NCBI GenBank assembly: GCA_021234155.1
Contig: JAJEKV010000059.1
Location: forward strand, 475,844 to 539,843
DNA length: 64,000 nt
Direction: 5' to 3'
Source of the DNA: Isoetes taiwanensis
Taxonomy: Eukaryota; Streptophyta; Lycopodiopsida; Isoetales; Isoetaceae
Part shown: positions 22,801 to 33,600 of the stretch, one piece after another
Numbering within the stretch: position 1 is the stretch's first letter
Layout of the letters: each line of letters begins with the position of its first letter
The notes under the pieces: model-generated
The model's database searches: none
What the model was told of the DNA's origin: nothing
What the model saw: the letters and a program-made list of their open reading frames with translations, nothing else
Program-made: the position numbers and the translations under genes

Positions 22801-24800
22801 TGCCGTAGGATTTGTACGTGCCTATCTGGTTTCATCTGGCACATTAAGTATTCTTCTCCATAGATCCATTCTTAATTGATTTCTTTTATAACTCATTTGT
22901 TTCATTTGACCACTTGATCCACGTTAGGGATGTCTTGTATATTGTTCGTGGATTTTGTTGTTCCAATCATCGTACCTCTTTATGGTCATCTGCAATTACC
23001 TCCATCATTGCTCAAGCAAGTTTTGGATATTGATGGACCATATATTCCATTTTTTCTTCTCTATTTCTGATACTCTCTTATAGTTGGTCCATACTTAGGT
23101 TTCTCATCTCAGTGCCAACAATGCAGTTAGTCTAATAGGCCATATATATTCCATTTTTTCCAATTGCTTGGTTACTTCCTTAAACCATTGGCCCTTTGGC
23201 TTTTTGCTCTGTATTTTCTCCATGGTTTTCATGAGTTCCTTTGACCGCTTTATATGTATTGGCTCCAATGATACATTTAGTCCTTTGGTTCAGTTTGGCT
23301 TTTGCTTCAAATAGATGTTACCCCTTCGTGCCATTTTCCCGTTTTAGTCCCTCTATCTTCTTTTTGTGCCTTTGTCCCAGTGGTTTCACTCGGTATCCTT
23401 TGCATCCCTTCGATATGCTTAGTCCGTTTATCACAATTGTCATTTTATTCTAGGTTATTCAGGTTTGTTGCTTGATGTCATTATTCCAGTTACTTGTTTT
23501 CCTATGGACTTGTTTGGCTAGGTTGATCCATCCACTCGCCATTGCTTCATTATCTCAGTTTATCTTTTTAGCATCATTTGCTCATTTATTTCCATTTAAT
23601 CAGTTTTTAAGTACTTTATGCCTTTAAGTTTTCTAGTACTTTATGCCTTTATTCTTTCTAGGAGTATTACATTTGTCACTTGGGTATTCGTTGCTCCCTT
23701 TAATTGTTTCTCTGTTCTTTGCTTTGATTTTTTGTTATCTTCGTTTTTAGATTCGTTGTGCTTTTTCCATCAGCCTCATTTGTGCATTCTCTTTCATTTT
23801 AGTCTAGTGACCCTTGTAGATTCGTTTCTTATTTTCTTTAAAGCATATTTTCAATTGTTTTTCTTAACTCTGCTGTACACATGATATTCTTATTTCGCTT
23901 ATGGTAGCTTTTAGGGGCTAATTCCATCCATTTGCCATTGCTTCATTATCTAAATGTGCTTTTTTCCCTCCTTTGCTCATCTTTGTTCCATATTTTCCCT
24001 TTTTCCAAGTACTTGGTGCCTTTATTTCCATTTGTTCCAGTCTATAAGTCGATTTGTTTGTTTCTAGGTGTTTTATATTGGGTCACTTGGGTTTTTTGTT
24101 TCTATGTCTTTCGCATTAAGCCTTTGTTGTCTCTATTTGTGAATTCACTCCACTTGTTCCATGTGTCCCATCAGCTTCATTTTGTGCATTCTATTTTGTT
24201 GCAGTGACCTTTGCAGAGTCGTTCCTCCCTTTCTTTATTCCACATTTTCAATCGTTTTTATTAGATTCTACATGCTTCATTATGGGTTTGGTGCACTCCA
24301 TTTGCTGTACACTCCTTATTATCTCGGTAGCTCCATTTGATATCGTTTGTGTTTGCATTGTTTCCTTAATTTATTTTCTTATGAGATCGTTACTTTGATG
24401 ATGACATCATGTTCGTGGCTCTGTCTGCTGTTGTCCCATAAGTTCCTTCCCTCAGCTCTTACTGTACTATTCCATTGTCTTCTTCATTCTTATGTTCCCG
24501 TTTCCATCTCTCATAACATTCCTCCATCGTGTTCTCCTTCATTTTTATTCATTCCATTGTTTGCATTCCGGTATTACTTGCTCTTTCTGCTTCTTCATTG
24601 TTCCTTTGTCTCTGTCTTCTCTTTATCCCTTTTTTCCTCCATTTTTCTTAGTTTCCTCTTCCTTCGTTTTACTCTGATTGCCGTCAGCCTTATCTATGCA
24701 TTCTTTTCCAGTGACCTTGTAGACTCGTTTCTCCCTTTCTTTATACTATATTTCTCTTTAGCTTCCTTTTCTTTCAGTTTCGATGCTGAGTAGATTTTTG
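19850..24800. repeat. Degenerate long-period (~0.39 kb) tandem array, pyrimidine-rich
   Basis: Related blocks recur along this T-rich interior. Examples are GTATGATCTAGTCAGG (20000) versus GTATGGTCTAGTTGGG (20355), and CATTGCTTCATTATCT near 23545 and 23935. The block CATCAG..., TGCATTCT, GTGACC, TTGTAGA and TCGTTTCT appears near 21390, 22365, 23770, 24170 and 24680. Spacings cluster near 0.36-0.39 kb or multiples. Many medium-length frames exist here, but they consist of low-complexity Phe/Leu/Ser runs, so I do not call genes. Confidence 0.5.
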
Positions 24801-24861
24801 AGTTTGTTCCTCTTCTATCGGCCAGTATATGCCTATCATAGGACCCATCCTAGGAATGCCA

Positions 24862-24889
24862 CGGTTCTATTGCGACAGCAATAGAACCG
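24862..24889. repeat. Terminal 12-bp palindrome, unit 2
   Basis: Same hairpin as at 18535-18562, immediately after the 3' end of unit 1 (CCCATCCTAGGAAT, to 24857). It marks the head-to-tail junction of the two units. Confidence 0.8.
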
Positions 24890-25098
24890 ACATTCCTTGG
24901 ATGGGGACGTCCCTTTGTCACTCCTCCTATTTATGCAGCCTCTCTTCATTGTTCTATCATCGGCGTTCTCTTGAGCTAGATTTCTTCTTCTTCTCTATCT
25001 TATCAGTTTCCCTCACCCTCCCTCCCTTGATGGTTTTTTCATTTGATCGTGTTCGTTATTTCCTTTTTCTATGTCCTTTAATTTTGCATTCTTTATTT

Positions 25099-25415
25099 CC
25101 TCAGCGTGGCTTTGTAGCCTCTGAGGCATACTTATTGGTCTACTCTTTCTCGGCATGGCACTAGTATTTTATTTATTCATTCATGTTTTCTCTCGGTGTG
25201 GCTTTGTAGCCTTTGAGTCAATATTTATTATTCATATTTTCTCTCGGCGTGGCGTTGTTGCCTCCGAGATCATATTTATTGTTTTTTCTCGGCGTGGCGT
25301 TGTAGCCTCCGAGGCAGCACTAATCGGTTGTTTTTTCCCGCGATGGTCATTCCGTGGATGGTTCCCGATTGGTCGGCTGTTGTTTCTTTCTCGGCGTGGC
25401 CCTGGAGCCTCCGAG
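25099..25415 (+). repeat. Array of short hairpins with compensatory changes
   Basis: A ~27-bp hairpin of the form CTCGG-cgtGGC-loop-GCCT-CCGAG is repeated at 25099-25126, 25192-25217, 25243-25267, 25288-25313 and 25390-25415, with a partial copy at 25148. The first copy has CTCAG paired with CTGAG, a two-sided change that keeps pairing, and the second keeps G-U pairs. The spacers are AT-rich and variable in length. Confidence 0.6.
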
Positions 25416-25830
25416 TCTTCTTGCCTATAGCATCTAACTCATTGACGGGTTATTTTTCTTTCAGCCTTGATTCTGCAGGATTGTTTAAGGCTTTGTGGTT
25501 GCCATAGTGCGTGGGGTCGCGCTTCAACTATTTGCTTGGGTTTCCTCAAAAACCTAAAAGGCGTGGTTTTTCTTCCCGATGAGAAGCAGTCACCGGGTCT
25601 TCTCAACTTTACATCGACCAAGTGGCGGTTTAAACCATCTTTTATGTAGTACTCTTCAGTTTCATCATGCTCTCGATGGTTGTCTAGTTTCAGAGCATTT
25701 AAAGTTCATATTTTCAAATTTATCTATCCCTAGTGAGGGATCCATTTGTACTCAATGTTTTACAAAGCTCAATGAGAACACCACTTCACTTCGGCCAGTA
25801 TATGCCTATCATAGGACCCATCCTAGGAAT

Positions 25831-26606
25831 TTCAAAAACCTATATTTTGTCATGTTCAAACAAAATTTGGCTTTAATGGTAACCTTGTTAACAGGCAAGA
25901 CAAATAACAAAAATTTCCTAATAGACGTTAATAATTTGCGAGAGTCGCCTGGATCGTTTCTCTCAGGTTTCAATACTTTTAAGCTAAAATAATATATGGT
26001 AACTTCATTACATATTATTTACACCTTTCATGTCATAACTTTACATATTACTACTACAATTTACAAATACAAAGTTTTACATTTATCTAATGGTCAATCC
26101 ACTTAATATTACTTAATTTATAGGGACAATTTAGAATATATTATCATGTAAGTATAATTAAGAGTATATCAATATGAATAAAAGTTATTATGAATATCTT
26201 TCCCCTCAAACCAATCAATCATGGGTTTAATTACCCATTCATTCGCATATGCATAATTTAATCACAATGTCCATCATACTTTCTACACGGGGGTGAAAGA
26301 CATCACTATAATTATATTGAAGGTTCAAATCTTTCTTACAAATTTAAGAAAAGATCACAAGATACTCCATGTATAATAAAGATAAGATAAGATAAGATAA
26401 GTTAAGGAAGTAAAACTATTATACTCTTATTGTAATGGTAAGTGTGGGTGGTTGAAAGTCAAGAAGTTAGAGGTCAAATCCCTTTCTTTATCATGAACTA
26501 TTTTACATTCTGTATAAGCAATGAAACATAAAAACATTATTATGAGGCTCTTGATACGTTGATAAGGTCTCAGACCTATTTTTCAAGCAAACCTAGATTT
26601 TATTTT
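25831..26606. repeat. Segmental duplication copy 3, module A end
   Basis: Matches about 1200-1985 of copy 1 and the corresponding part of copy 2. Homology ends in a T-run after CCTAGATTTTATTTTT. Confidence 0.8.
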
Positions 26607-26609
26607 TGG

Positions 26610-26836
26610 GTTGCCCCTAGGGGGCAAACCCTTGTTTATGTGGGTTTGTGGAATATCCAGGTATATGCTGGCATATGCTTAAAATATTCTGGTGACTGCT
26701 ACAAACTGGTTGTTGCCAGTAAACTCTCGGTCAGCCCTGTTGCCGGATGGTGCTGTTCGAAACCCCTAACCGGAATGAAATTTCATTCTGTGAAGTGCAA
26801 GATAAGCTTCTAAGTCGTATTTAATTAAAGTGGGAC
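26610..26836 (+). repeat. Dispersed repeat shared with 36640-36812
   Basis: From CCCTTGTTTATGTGGGTTTG to GTGCAAGATAAGCTTCTA, the sequence aligns with 36640-36812. The last 25 bases (AAGTCGTATTTAATTAAAGT plus five) appear in inverted orientation at 35415-35439. Differences between the direct copies sit mostly at CAG/CTG sites. No protein family is recognised. Confidence 0.6.
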
Positions 26837-26974
26837 AAATCTTGAATTTTGGGACTCGGACTGAAAATGGGACTCATATTGACATCAAAATTTCACATCA
26901 TATAACAAGGACTGGTTCATAATATTTTCTTGCAGAACTTCCAAATAAATAGTTGAGAAAGTTGAGCGAGGTGA

Positions 26975-27172
26975 GATCGAAAGGGGAGGGGAAGGGGAAG
27001 ACAGGAGTGAGAAAGGGGGAGAAGAGGGGCAAAGGGAAGGGGGCAAGGGAGAAGAAGGGGCAAGGGGAAGGGGCAAGGGGCAAGGGGGGGAAGGGGGCAA
27101 GGGGCAAGGGGAAGGGGCAAGGGGCAAGGGGCGAGGGGCAAGGGGCAAGGAGAAGAAGGGCAAGGGCAAGGG
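26975..27172 (+). repeat. Purine-rich GGGGCAA minisatellite
   Basis: Runs of AAGGGG and GGGGCAAG on the plus strand, with many G-tracts of 3-6 bases, so the strand could form G-quadruplexes. Open frames here (Pro/Leu-rich on the minus strand) are artefacts of composition. Confidence 0.85.
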
Positions 27173-27259
27173 AACATATCTATTGAGATTAAAAAATACA
27201 TATTATCAAAATATAAGTAATAATTAATTTAATTAATTATACAATAATTTAATTAATTT

Positions 27260-28520
27260 AATTAAATAAATCATTCTCGGTCGAGAATTGGAAAACACCA
27301 TTTTGATGGAGCTTCCAATTTTGATGGAGCATACTGATTGATGCTTATAACCCGAGGGAACCGACATCGATGCCGTGGATACGTGTAAATCACATAACAT
27401 ACTCATTGCTTCCACATTTCCACATCTTGTAGCAAAGTGAAAGGGCATCGCTCCATATACAAACACCATTAATCGCCTCCATTCTCGACTCATCGAAGTC
27501 GAGAATGCCTAGTTCCAATAGAAGGGCCGAACACCACAAAGAACAACCTCGCCCTCAAACGGTCTAGAACCTATCTATTTTTTAACCTTTGAAATTTTAG
27601 CGGATAAGGGAGCAACCGAGCACCTTTGAATTTCCTCGCGATAAGAGATAAGGGAGCGGCCGGGCGGATAAGAGATAAGGGCGCCGTCAGCAAAGGCTCC
27701 CTCAGATTCGTGAGCTTTGAAGTTTTAGCAGATAAGAGATAAGGGAGCCACGGATTCTCAAGAAAGCAGCCATAATCAAGGGCATGGAGTCGTATGCATG
27801 GAGTCTGTTCAAAGGCTCGATTCAAAATAACAGAGGCCTGCATTCCAAAGATGGAGTCGTGGCTTATGGCGTAGCCGGGGCATAGGCCCAAAATCAAAGA
27901 GTCGGGCCGGGCACAGCGTTCTGATGATGATTCCGACCCATTCCGGGCCCTTGGCATTCTAACAGCGCTTCTGTGATGATTCCGCTTCCATTCTCGCTCC
28001 TTTTTGGTCAATTAGGTGAGAAGAATACAACGACTTGTGGAATCAACAGACGATTAAGAATTCAAACAAAAGCCAAATCGGTGAAAGCAATCCCCTTTTT
28101 GACGATCCCCCGCTTTCAAGCCGAAGCAATCCCCCTTTCATTCTCACGATGAAGATCCAATCCCGGCCAAAGCAATCCCTATTTCTTGGCGTGCTCGCTC
28201 CTTTGCTCTTATTTTGGTGTCTCGGTGAATCGGGCTTCTACCAATACCTTCTTATTTTGGTGTTCGTGAACCGGGCTTTATCACAATAGCTTCGTAATTC
28301 CGTAAGATTGAAATGGCTTTGGTAAACCGGAAATGCTTCTTCTTCGCCGCTAGCCAATAGAGATTTTATTACCTTTACTTGTCCATTGCCTGCAAAGATA
28401 GTGCAAAAGCGTCCTCCATAGCCTCCTCCGCTTTGATCCTCCATAGCGGGACCTCCTCCATAGCCACCGCCTCCTCCGTGATCCCTTTCCTCCTCCATAG
28501 CTCCCCCCCGCCATAGCCAT
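27260..28520 (-). pseudogene. Ankyrin-repeat gene fragments (minus strand)
   Basis: Two coding-like pieces. The upstream one (about 28500-28330) starts MEEERDHGGGGGYGGGPAME, a Gly/Tyr-rich leader. It continues into AGNGQVKVIKSLLASGEEE, which fits the second helix of an ankyrin repeat (..AAGNGHVKVVKxLL). The downstream one (about 27470-27380) reads FHFATRCGNVEAMSMLCD, again an ankyrin helix pair (TPLHxAxxxGNxExxxxL). Plant proteins with this layout usually carry several repeats and often a C-terminal PGG membrane domain, which is not seen here. The ~0.85 kb between the pieces may be intron or insertion. It contains repeated GGATAAGAGATAAGGG units near 27600-27740. Frames do not join cleanly. 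Confidence 0.45.
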
Positions 28521-28920
28521 GCTCGTATCCCCCTTTTCAGGTCTTTTTGTCCTTGTCGTGGAAGAAATGCGCTTCGGATCGAACGGATCCCCCATGAACT
28601 TGGATCCCCATGAACTTCGGCTCAAAATGCAGGCTCCGATTAGTGACATCAACATTTTGGTCGAGGCCGCCATAGCTAGACCTGTGTAAGGTACGTTCTT
28701 GAAACAAAGTAGAATGGTCAATTAAGAAAGGAATGCTCGATTGCCTTCCTACGCCCATTTGATCCGAGCTTAAATCTCGTTCACGTGTTCCTTGGTTCCA
28801 TAGCACGGTTTTGAGGATAAGGCATGCCGGTGGGAGCTATGGCGTTGGGGAGCTATGGCGTTGGGGAGCTTCTTCCAAGTGGTACAAAAGGAACTTCTGT
28901 CTCAAAGGTATGCACCAAAG

Positions 28921-29104
28921 TTTAAAATTCAACCATGGGCGGGAAAAAAAGGCGGGGTATTAGAAAAAAAGGAGTAAAATAATACGTTGAAAAAGAAAGT
29001 GTAAAATAAATGATTTTAAAATTCAAGCATGGAAAAAAAAAAAAGGCGTGGTATTAGAAAAAAAGGGTAAAACAATACGTTGAAAAAGAAAGTGTAAAAT
29101 AAAT
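28921..29104. repeat. ~92-bp tandem duplication
   Basis: Two adjacent copies of a purine-rich unit containing AATACGTTGAAAAAGAAAGT (28921-29012 and 29013-29104), differing by small indels. Nothing recognisable lies between this repeat and the duplication at 29471, apart from AT-rich sequence. Confidence 0.75.
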
Positions 29105-29470
29105 GCTAATAATATAGGATTATATTTTGACGTGTCCCAATTTCCTCTTTTCATGTGTGTGCTACTATGTTCATGCCATGGTGCACGTTTTCTAGGCATA
29201 TATTCTTATTCTAAGGTAAAAATTTAACTTTGCGAAGATCATGATATAATTTACACCTTGTGTAACCCATTTTGAAGGTTTAAGACACAAAATGGGGACA
29301 AGTACATATTAATATATAGGTCTAATGCTTATTAATAGATTTAATGCATAGTAGGTTATAATGTGCATTATATGTGCATATGTTGCTATTTACATGTGCA
29401 TTAGGCATTACTCTTTACATAGCTAAATATGAGCCCAATGGTCCCCTCTTCATATCTTATATTATAATGT

Positions 29471-29624
29471 TTTAGTGCAAGTAATGGACCACGCCCTAGA
29501 TCTGACGGTCAAGATTTGATTAGAAAATTGGATGGTCGAGATAGCCCTTTAGTGCAAGTAATGGACCACGCCCTAGATCTGACGGTCAAGATTTGATTAG
29601 AAAATTGGATGGTCGAGATAGCCC
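29471..29624. repeat. Perfect 77-bp tandem duplication upstream of the EF-hand gene
   Basis: TTTAGTGCAAGTAATGGACC through GATAGCCC is repeated without a mismatch at 29471-29547 and 29548-29624. It lies directly before a leader-like TTTAGGGTTT (about 29645). Confidence 0.9.
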
Positions 29625-29644
29625 TTTTATTTTTGTTCTATCGA

Positions 29645-29656
29645 TTTAGGGTTTCC
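29645..29656 (+). promoter_or_regulatory. Telo-box-like leader motif
   Basis: GATTTAGGGTTT resembles the telo-box common in leaders of plant genes. The first ATG follows at about 29670, but its frame is short. Confidence 0.3.
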
Positions 29657-29849
29657 TCAGCTACGGCAATGGAGGCAAAGCTCGGCGATAGAGGCAAAGC
29701 TCGGATTGTTTCTGCAATAGAAGATCCGGTGCTTCGTTTGCAACACGATTCAAGAGGACGGCCTAACCGTCGTTAAGAATTGGAAGGTCGGGGGAGATAG
29801 CATCATCCTGTATAATCAGAAGGATTAGAATCATGGTGTGCCCCATCTA

Positions 29850-30700
29850 TTTTGTGCTTGAAACTGTTCGAAATCAACTCATACGTATAGGTGCTAAGGC
29901 TCTCAAGGCCATTGTGTGGGCAAAAGATAATGTAGATTGCGATGGGAGCTTTCATAAGGGCAAGTTTGATGATTTTACAATCAAGCTGGGTTGAACACAA
30001 GCGCCCAAGATCTTGCTAAAATTTTCAATAACTTCTCACAGGGATGTTCAATGAATTTTTGTCTGGAATAAGACCATTACTGAACGATTACAGAAAATCA
30101 ATGGTTATTAGAGCCTTCAAGAAGCTGGAACAGAGAGGAGAGGGCATTGTCACTCCTAGCATAATAGCCGAGTGCTATAATGCAAGATGCCAGTCAGGGG
30201 TGATGACACAGAAAATGACTATGTGTGAAGTCATTCATGACTATCTATGTAGCTCTTTTGGCTACTTTGATCAAATACATTTAGAAGATTTTATGGAGTA
30301 CTATAGCCTGAAGGGCTCAAATATTCCTTGTGATATTGATTTTGAAGCATTAATGATGAAAGAATGGAAGATACAAGCAGATGGATTTCATGTTGATGAA
30401 GCAGAGAATAAAGTGAAATTGATTGTTTACACAAACCGAATTCGCATAGAGGAATTCTTCAAGAATTTTGACAGGTTAAGGTTAAGGTTGATAACTGATA
30501 CACAATTTGCAGCTGGCCTAGATAATGCAAAGGTGAAGCTGAGCAAGCGAGAAGTTCGAGCTTTAGCAGATCTAGATCTGTACAGAGTACCAGAGGATGG
30601 AGATCATCGTATATGCGATACAGCTCTTTGTGATGAAATTGACACTGTTTTCACTTATAAAGAGCTTGAGAAGATGCCAGGTCAATGGGTTCCATCGTAG
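29850..30700 (+). CDS. Calcyphosin-like EF-hand protein (possibly decayed)
   Basis: The open frame 30044-30700 (218 codons) begins inside the protein fold: FNEFLSGIRPLLNDYRKSMV is the second helix of one EF-hand and the first of the next. The same family continues upstream (29855-30040): IRIGAKALKAIV, a loop NVDCDGSFHKGK, then LNTSAQDLAKIFNNF after a one-base frame slip. At least four EF-hand-like units are visible, the last near RIEEFFKNFDRL...CDEIDTVFTYKELEKMP. Calcium loops are degenerate: the first has K instead of E at position 12, and the second (EQRGEGIVTPSI) lacks acidic residues at 1 and 3. In animals and algae this family is linked to motile cilia, and ferns make flagellate sperm, but that role is inference. 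The CACAG|G at 30040 could be a splice acceptor. A partial pseudogene is the main alternative. Confidence 0.5.
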
Positions 30701-31400
30701 CTCCTTTAATTCAAGATTGGAAGGTTCTAATGAACTTATGACAACGACATGAAGAATCTCAACGATTTATGGCTATGACTGTGGACTCCTTCAGAAGGTC
30801 TAGAAAATCGACTATGGTAAACGTGCTTTCCTCTCTTTCTTAATGTACTGGCAGTGTGTAGCATCACTAGCCAATTTACAGCCTAAGGATCAAATTTGGC
30901 AGCAAATGAACCCGACAAGACCTAAATGAATTCTCTCATTGCAATTTGTTGACGATTCCTCTGGAATTTTACAATTATGCAATTATTAGGGATAACAAGT
31001 TGCAAGCAGGAAGTTCAACTGATTTTTGTTTTCATGCATGCAGGCCATGAATATGGATATGTACAGTACATATTTGTCACGTTAGCAGCACCAAGTGTAG
31101 CTTCAAGATCCAGCTGAGCCACATGCCCATGCCCGGCCCATGTTCAACAAAACAAAACCATGGCAGCAACATTTGTTGATGCCTAAGAAATATTACCTTT
31201 GGAATGATGCACGATTGTTGATACTGAAACTGACAAAGCAGCACATACATTTTGCTGAAGGATAATTATCTAATCTGCCTCGCACTTAAATTTCAATCAC
31301 GGCCAGTTATTCGTTGGTGCATATTTTTCAATACAAAGGTTGTAGATCTATTCTGGCTGTAATTGGATGAAGCTCCCTGTTGTATCCTTACATGTGTAAC
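30701..31400. other. Intergenic, unrecognised
   Basis: AT-rich sequence after the EF-hand stop codon. I find no conserved coding sequence, repeat or RNA gene. Confidence 0.4.
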
Positions 31401-31411
31401 ATTCTATAAAG

Positions 31412-32325
31412 TTGCAAGGCACCATTAATGCCAGGAACTTGGATGGCATTCTATTTTGTTGCCTAGAATTGACCCGAGATGGACAAGCATTCGAACAATA
31501 TGCTGTAGTTTTTAGAGCATCGAAGACACAAGTACTTATGGCTCTTCCTGGAATAGGATTCACGTATAATCTCCTTCCTGAGATTTGCCATTCCAGGACA
31601 CGAATTTGCATCACTCTTTTCAAACTGGGATTGAAGACAAGTGCTCGACTGCAAGAACCCACATTTTCTAACTTGGTGCAATTGACAAAAGCGGTTGAAC
31701 ATTTGAAGCATCAGAGTCTTCAAAGTAACAGCATCATCACCTATGCCGCTCTCTTAAGGAGCTGTGGCAAAATGGAAGCTCTTCTGATAGGTAAGTTGGT
31801 TCATGCCCATGTTCTCAAAGTGAAATATGGTCATATAAGTTTCCTTGGCAAACCTTATTTAGGAGATGTATGGTAGATGTGATGATATAGAATTTGCAAG
31901 CTTTATGTTTGTAAGAATGCGTCGCTCCAATATATTTTCGTGTCCCTATAATGATGGCTGCATATGTTGAGCATGGCCGAAATCAGACTGCCTTATGCCT
32001 GTTTCAGCAAATTCATGAAGAAGGCATGAAACCAGATAAGATTATATTTGTAACATCTCTTAATGCATGTTGTAATGAAGTAGCCATAACAGAAGGTAGA
32101 TTGTTACATGCTGGAATTGTTGATAATGGATTTGAATCTGACTATATCATCCAGACTGCCCTCATAAACATGTACAACAAATGTGGAAGCGTTCATGATG
32201 CGAAAACAATATTTGCCCAAATGCATTTGCAGGATGTAGTCTCATGGACTAGCATGATATCAATATATGTGCAATATGGGCATGGGAAGGAAGCCCTTGC
32301 ATTGTTAGGTCTAAGAAGCAATTGA
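31412..32325 (+). pseudogene. PPR protein fragment, PLS class
   Basis: PPR motifs run in order: ITYAALLRSCGKMEALLIGK, then LVHAHVLKVKYGH, then a frameshifted EMYGRCDDIEFASFMFVRM. The frame 31951-32325 adds MMAAYVEHGRNQTALCLFQQ, GMKPDKIIFVTSLNACC, LINMYNKCGSVHDAKTIFAQ and DVVSWTSMISIYVQYGHGKE. This is the alternating P-L-S arrangement of land-plant organellar RNA-binding proteins. A stop (TAG near 31874) replaces the expected residue before EMYGRC, and a frame slip lies near 31940. The frame then ends after ALALLGL without E or DYW domains. A start codon within the 31412 frame is not convincing. It could be a pseudogene, or a gene with consensus errors and a downstream intron. Confidence 0.6.
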
Positions 32326-32329
32326 AAAA

Positions 32330-33600
32330 TCCAAGAAGCATCTCCAGAAAACTACAGTATATCATTTGCATTGAATTTTATTTGAGTCGGGCTTTTTTTA
32401 AACTCTGCAGGTTGCAGACCATAGGTGGAGATTGCACTTGCCTTTCTGACCATAAGTGGAGAAGAAGGGAAAGACTCCTTTGTCAATGCTACAAGCCCTC
32501 TTACATGTATGTGTGTTTTTGCATACATGGCATTTCTGAATGTTAGATTGAGGCATGAGATCACCATGAAATGCAATCACCATTATAGGATCAGTTCAAA
32601 CAACGTTCTTCACTTCCTTTATATGTTGTTATTGGCTATTTCAACTCCGAGCACAATGGAAATTTATCATAGGAAACTTCAGAGCTAAAAAAGGGGTGGA
32701 TTTGTTTGATTTAACAATGAGTATTATTTTAGAATGTTTATATGCCTGTATGCGAGTGACATGTACAAGTCTTTCATTCTTAGTCAATAATAAATGTGGC
32801 GTTAGCTTCTCCATTTGTATATTTCAGGAAGATGAGATTAGATGCTGGTATATTTGTACAAATCAACTTAAATACCATCATGATGCTAGAAGCATGTTGC
32901 CTTTGCATCAGATTCTCCATGGCAAGAGCTACCGTGCTCTGATTCAGCTGCTGCATAATCTCAAGGCAATGAGGCGCACACATAATTATGATATCAACAA
33001 GCAGGCATGAATGCATAGTGTTTTTGCATTACAATTCTGCTCATCACATAAAGAGGATAAAGAGGATGTAAACAATCTCTACATATCAACTCATTTTATA
33101 GCTATTGCATAATCTTAAGGCCTTGAGGCACGGATATCAAGCAGGAGTGATTGTTGTTGCTGTTCAATGTTTTTGCATTATATTTCCTAACACATGACAA
33201 TACTTATATTATGGTGAAACACTTTTTGGAATTGCTTGCCTGACTTAAAGTTGCCATGATTTTATCTTTAAGGATTCTAGGCTACCTTTAAAGTGGGCTT
33301 ATGTCACATAAATGTTGGCCCACGGAAAAACATATAGGAAGACAACGACAAAATGCTCTTTGTGTAATGTTAAATCTATAAGTTATCAAAGTTATAAAAT
33401 TTTCGCTGGTGCTAAACCCTTTGAAGTTCCTAAAGCTAAAATAGGCACACTTTTTAAACTTCTCTTTTAACAATTTATTTACAATTAACATCATATCTAT
33501 CAACATTGTTTCTATATAGAAAAAAAGGGGCAGGGGGCAAAAGATATGATGTTGAGGGAGCTCTATGGTCTCATTCTCAAGGTGGACCATATCACAGAGT
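32330..33600. other. Unrecognised AT-rich sequence
   Basis: Short frames on both strands show no family motifs. It may be PPR downstream sequence or the body of the Helitron that ends at 34004. Confidence 0.35.

Larger units (their letters stand above)
18530..25830. mobile_element. 7.3-kb composite insertion: two head-to-tail elements with palindromic ends (Helentron/HLE2-like)
   Basis: Two units (18530-24856 and 24857-25830) share the same first ~158 bp and the same last ~39 bp but have different interiors. Each starts TGCCACGG, then a perfect 12-bp hairpin CGGTTCTATTGC-GACA-GCAATAGAACCG, then ATTCCTTGGATGGGG. Each ends CCCATCCTAGGAAT, an inverted copy of that last motif. Read on the minus strand, this gives a terminal inverted motif at one end, and a subterminal inverted motif plus a terminal hairpin at the other. 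That asymmetric arrangement is known for Helentron (HLE2) non-autonomous elements, which also insert between T and T and form tandem arrays. The empty site GAACATTTTCAG in copies 1 and 2 fits insertion at T|T without duplication. No RepHel coding sequence is visible. Confidence 0.42.

Noticed and set aside
20481-24793. Many overlapping medium-length reading frames rich in Phe, Leu, Ser and Cys
   Set aside because: They follow from T/C-rich low-complexity DNA, occur in all frames of the same strand and show no family motif or splice structure.
18530-25011. LTR retrotransposon with 158-bp LTRs
   Set aside because: The shared left block is not followed by a primer-binding site. The two units also share a different 3' block, so the repeats are common element ends and not LTRs. 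No gag or pol is seen.
26885-27201. Proline/leucine-rich frames of ~90 codons on the minus strand
   Set aside because: Produced by the GGGGCAA minisatellite. Three frames are open at once with repetitive residues.
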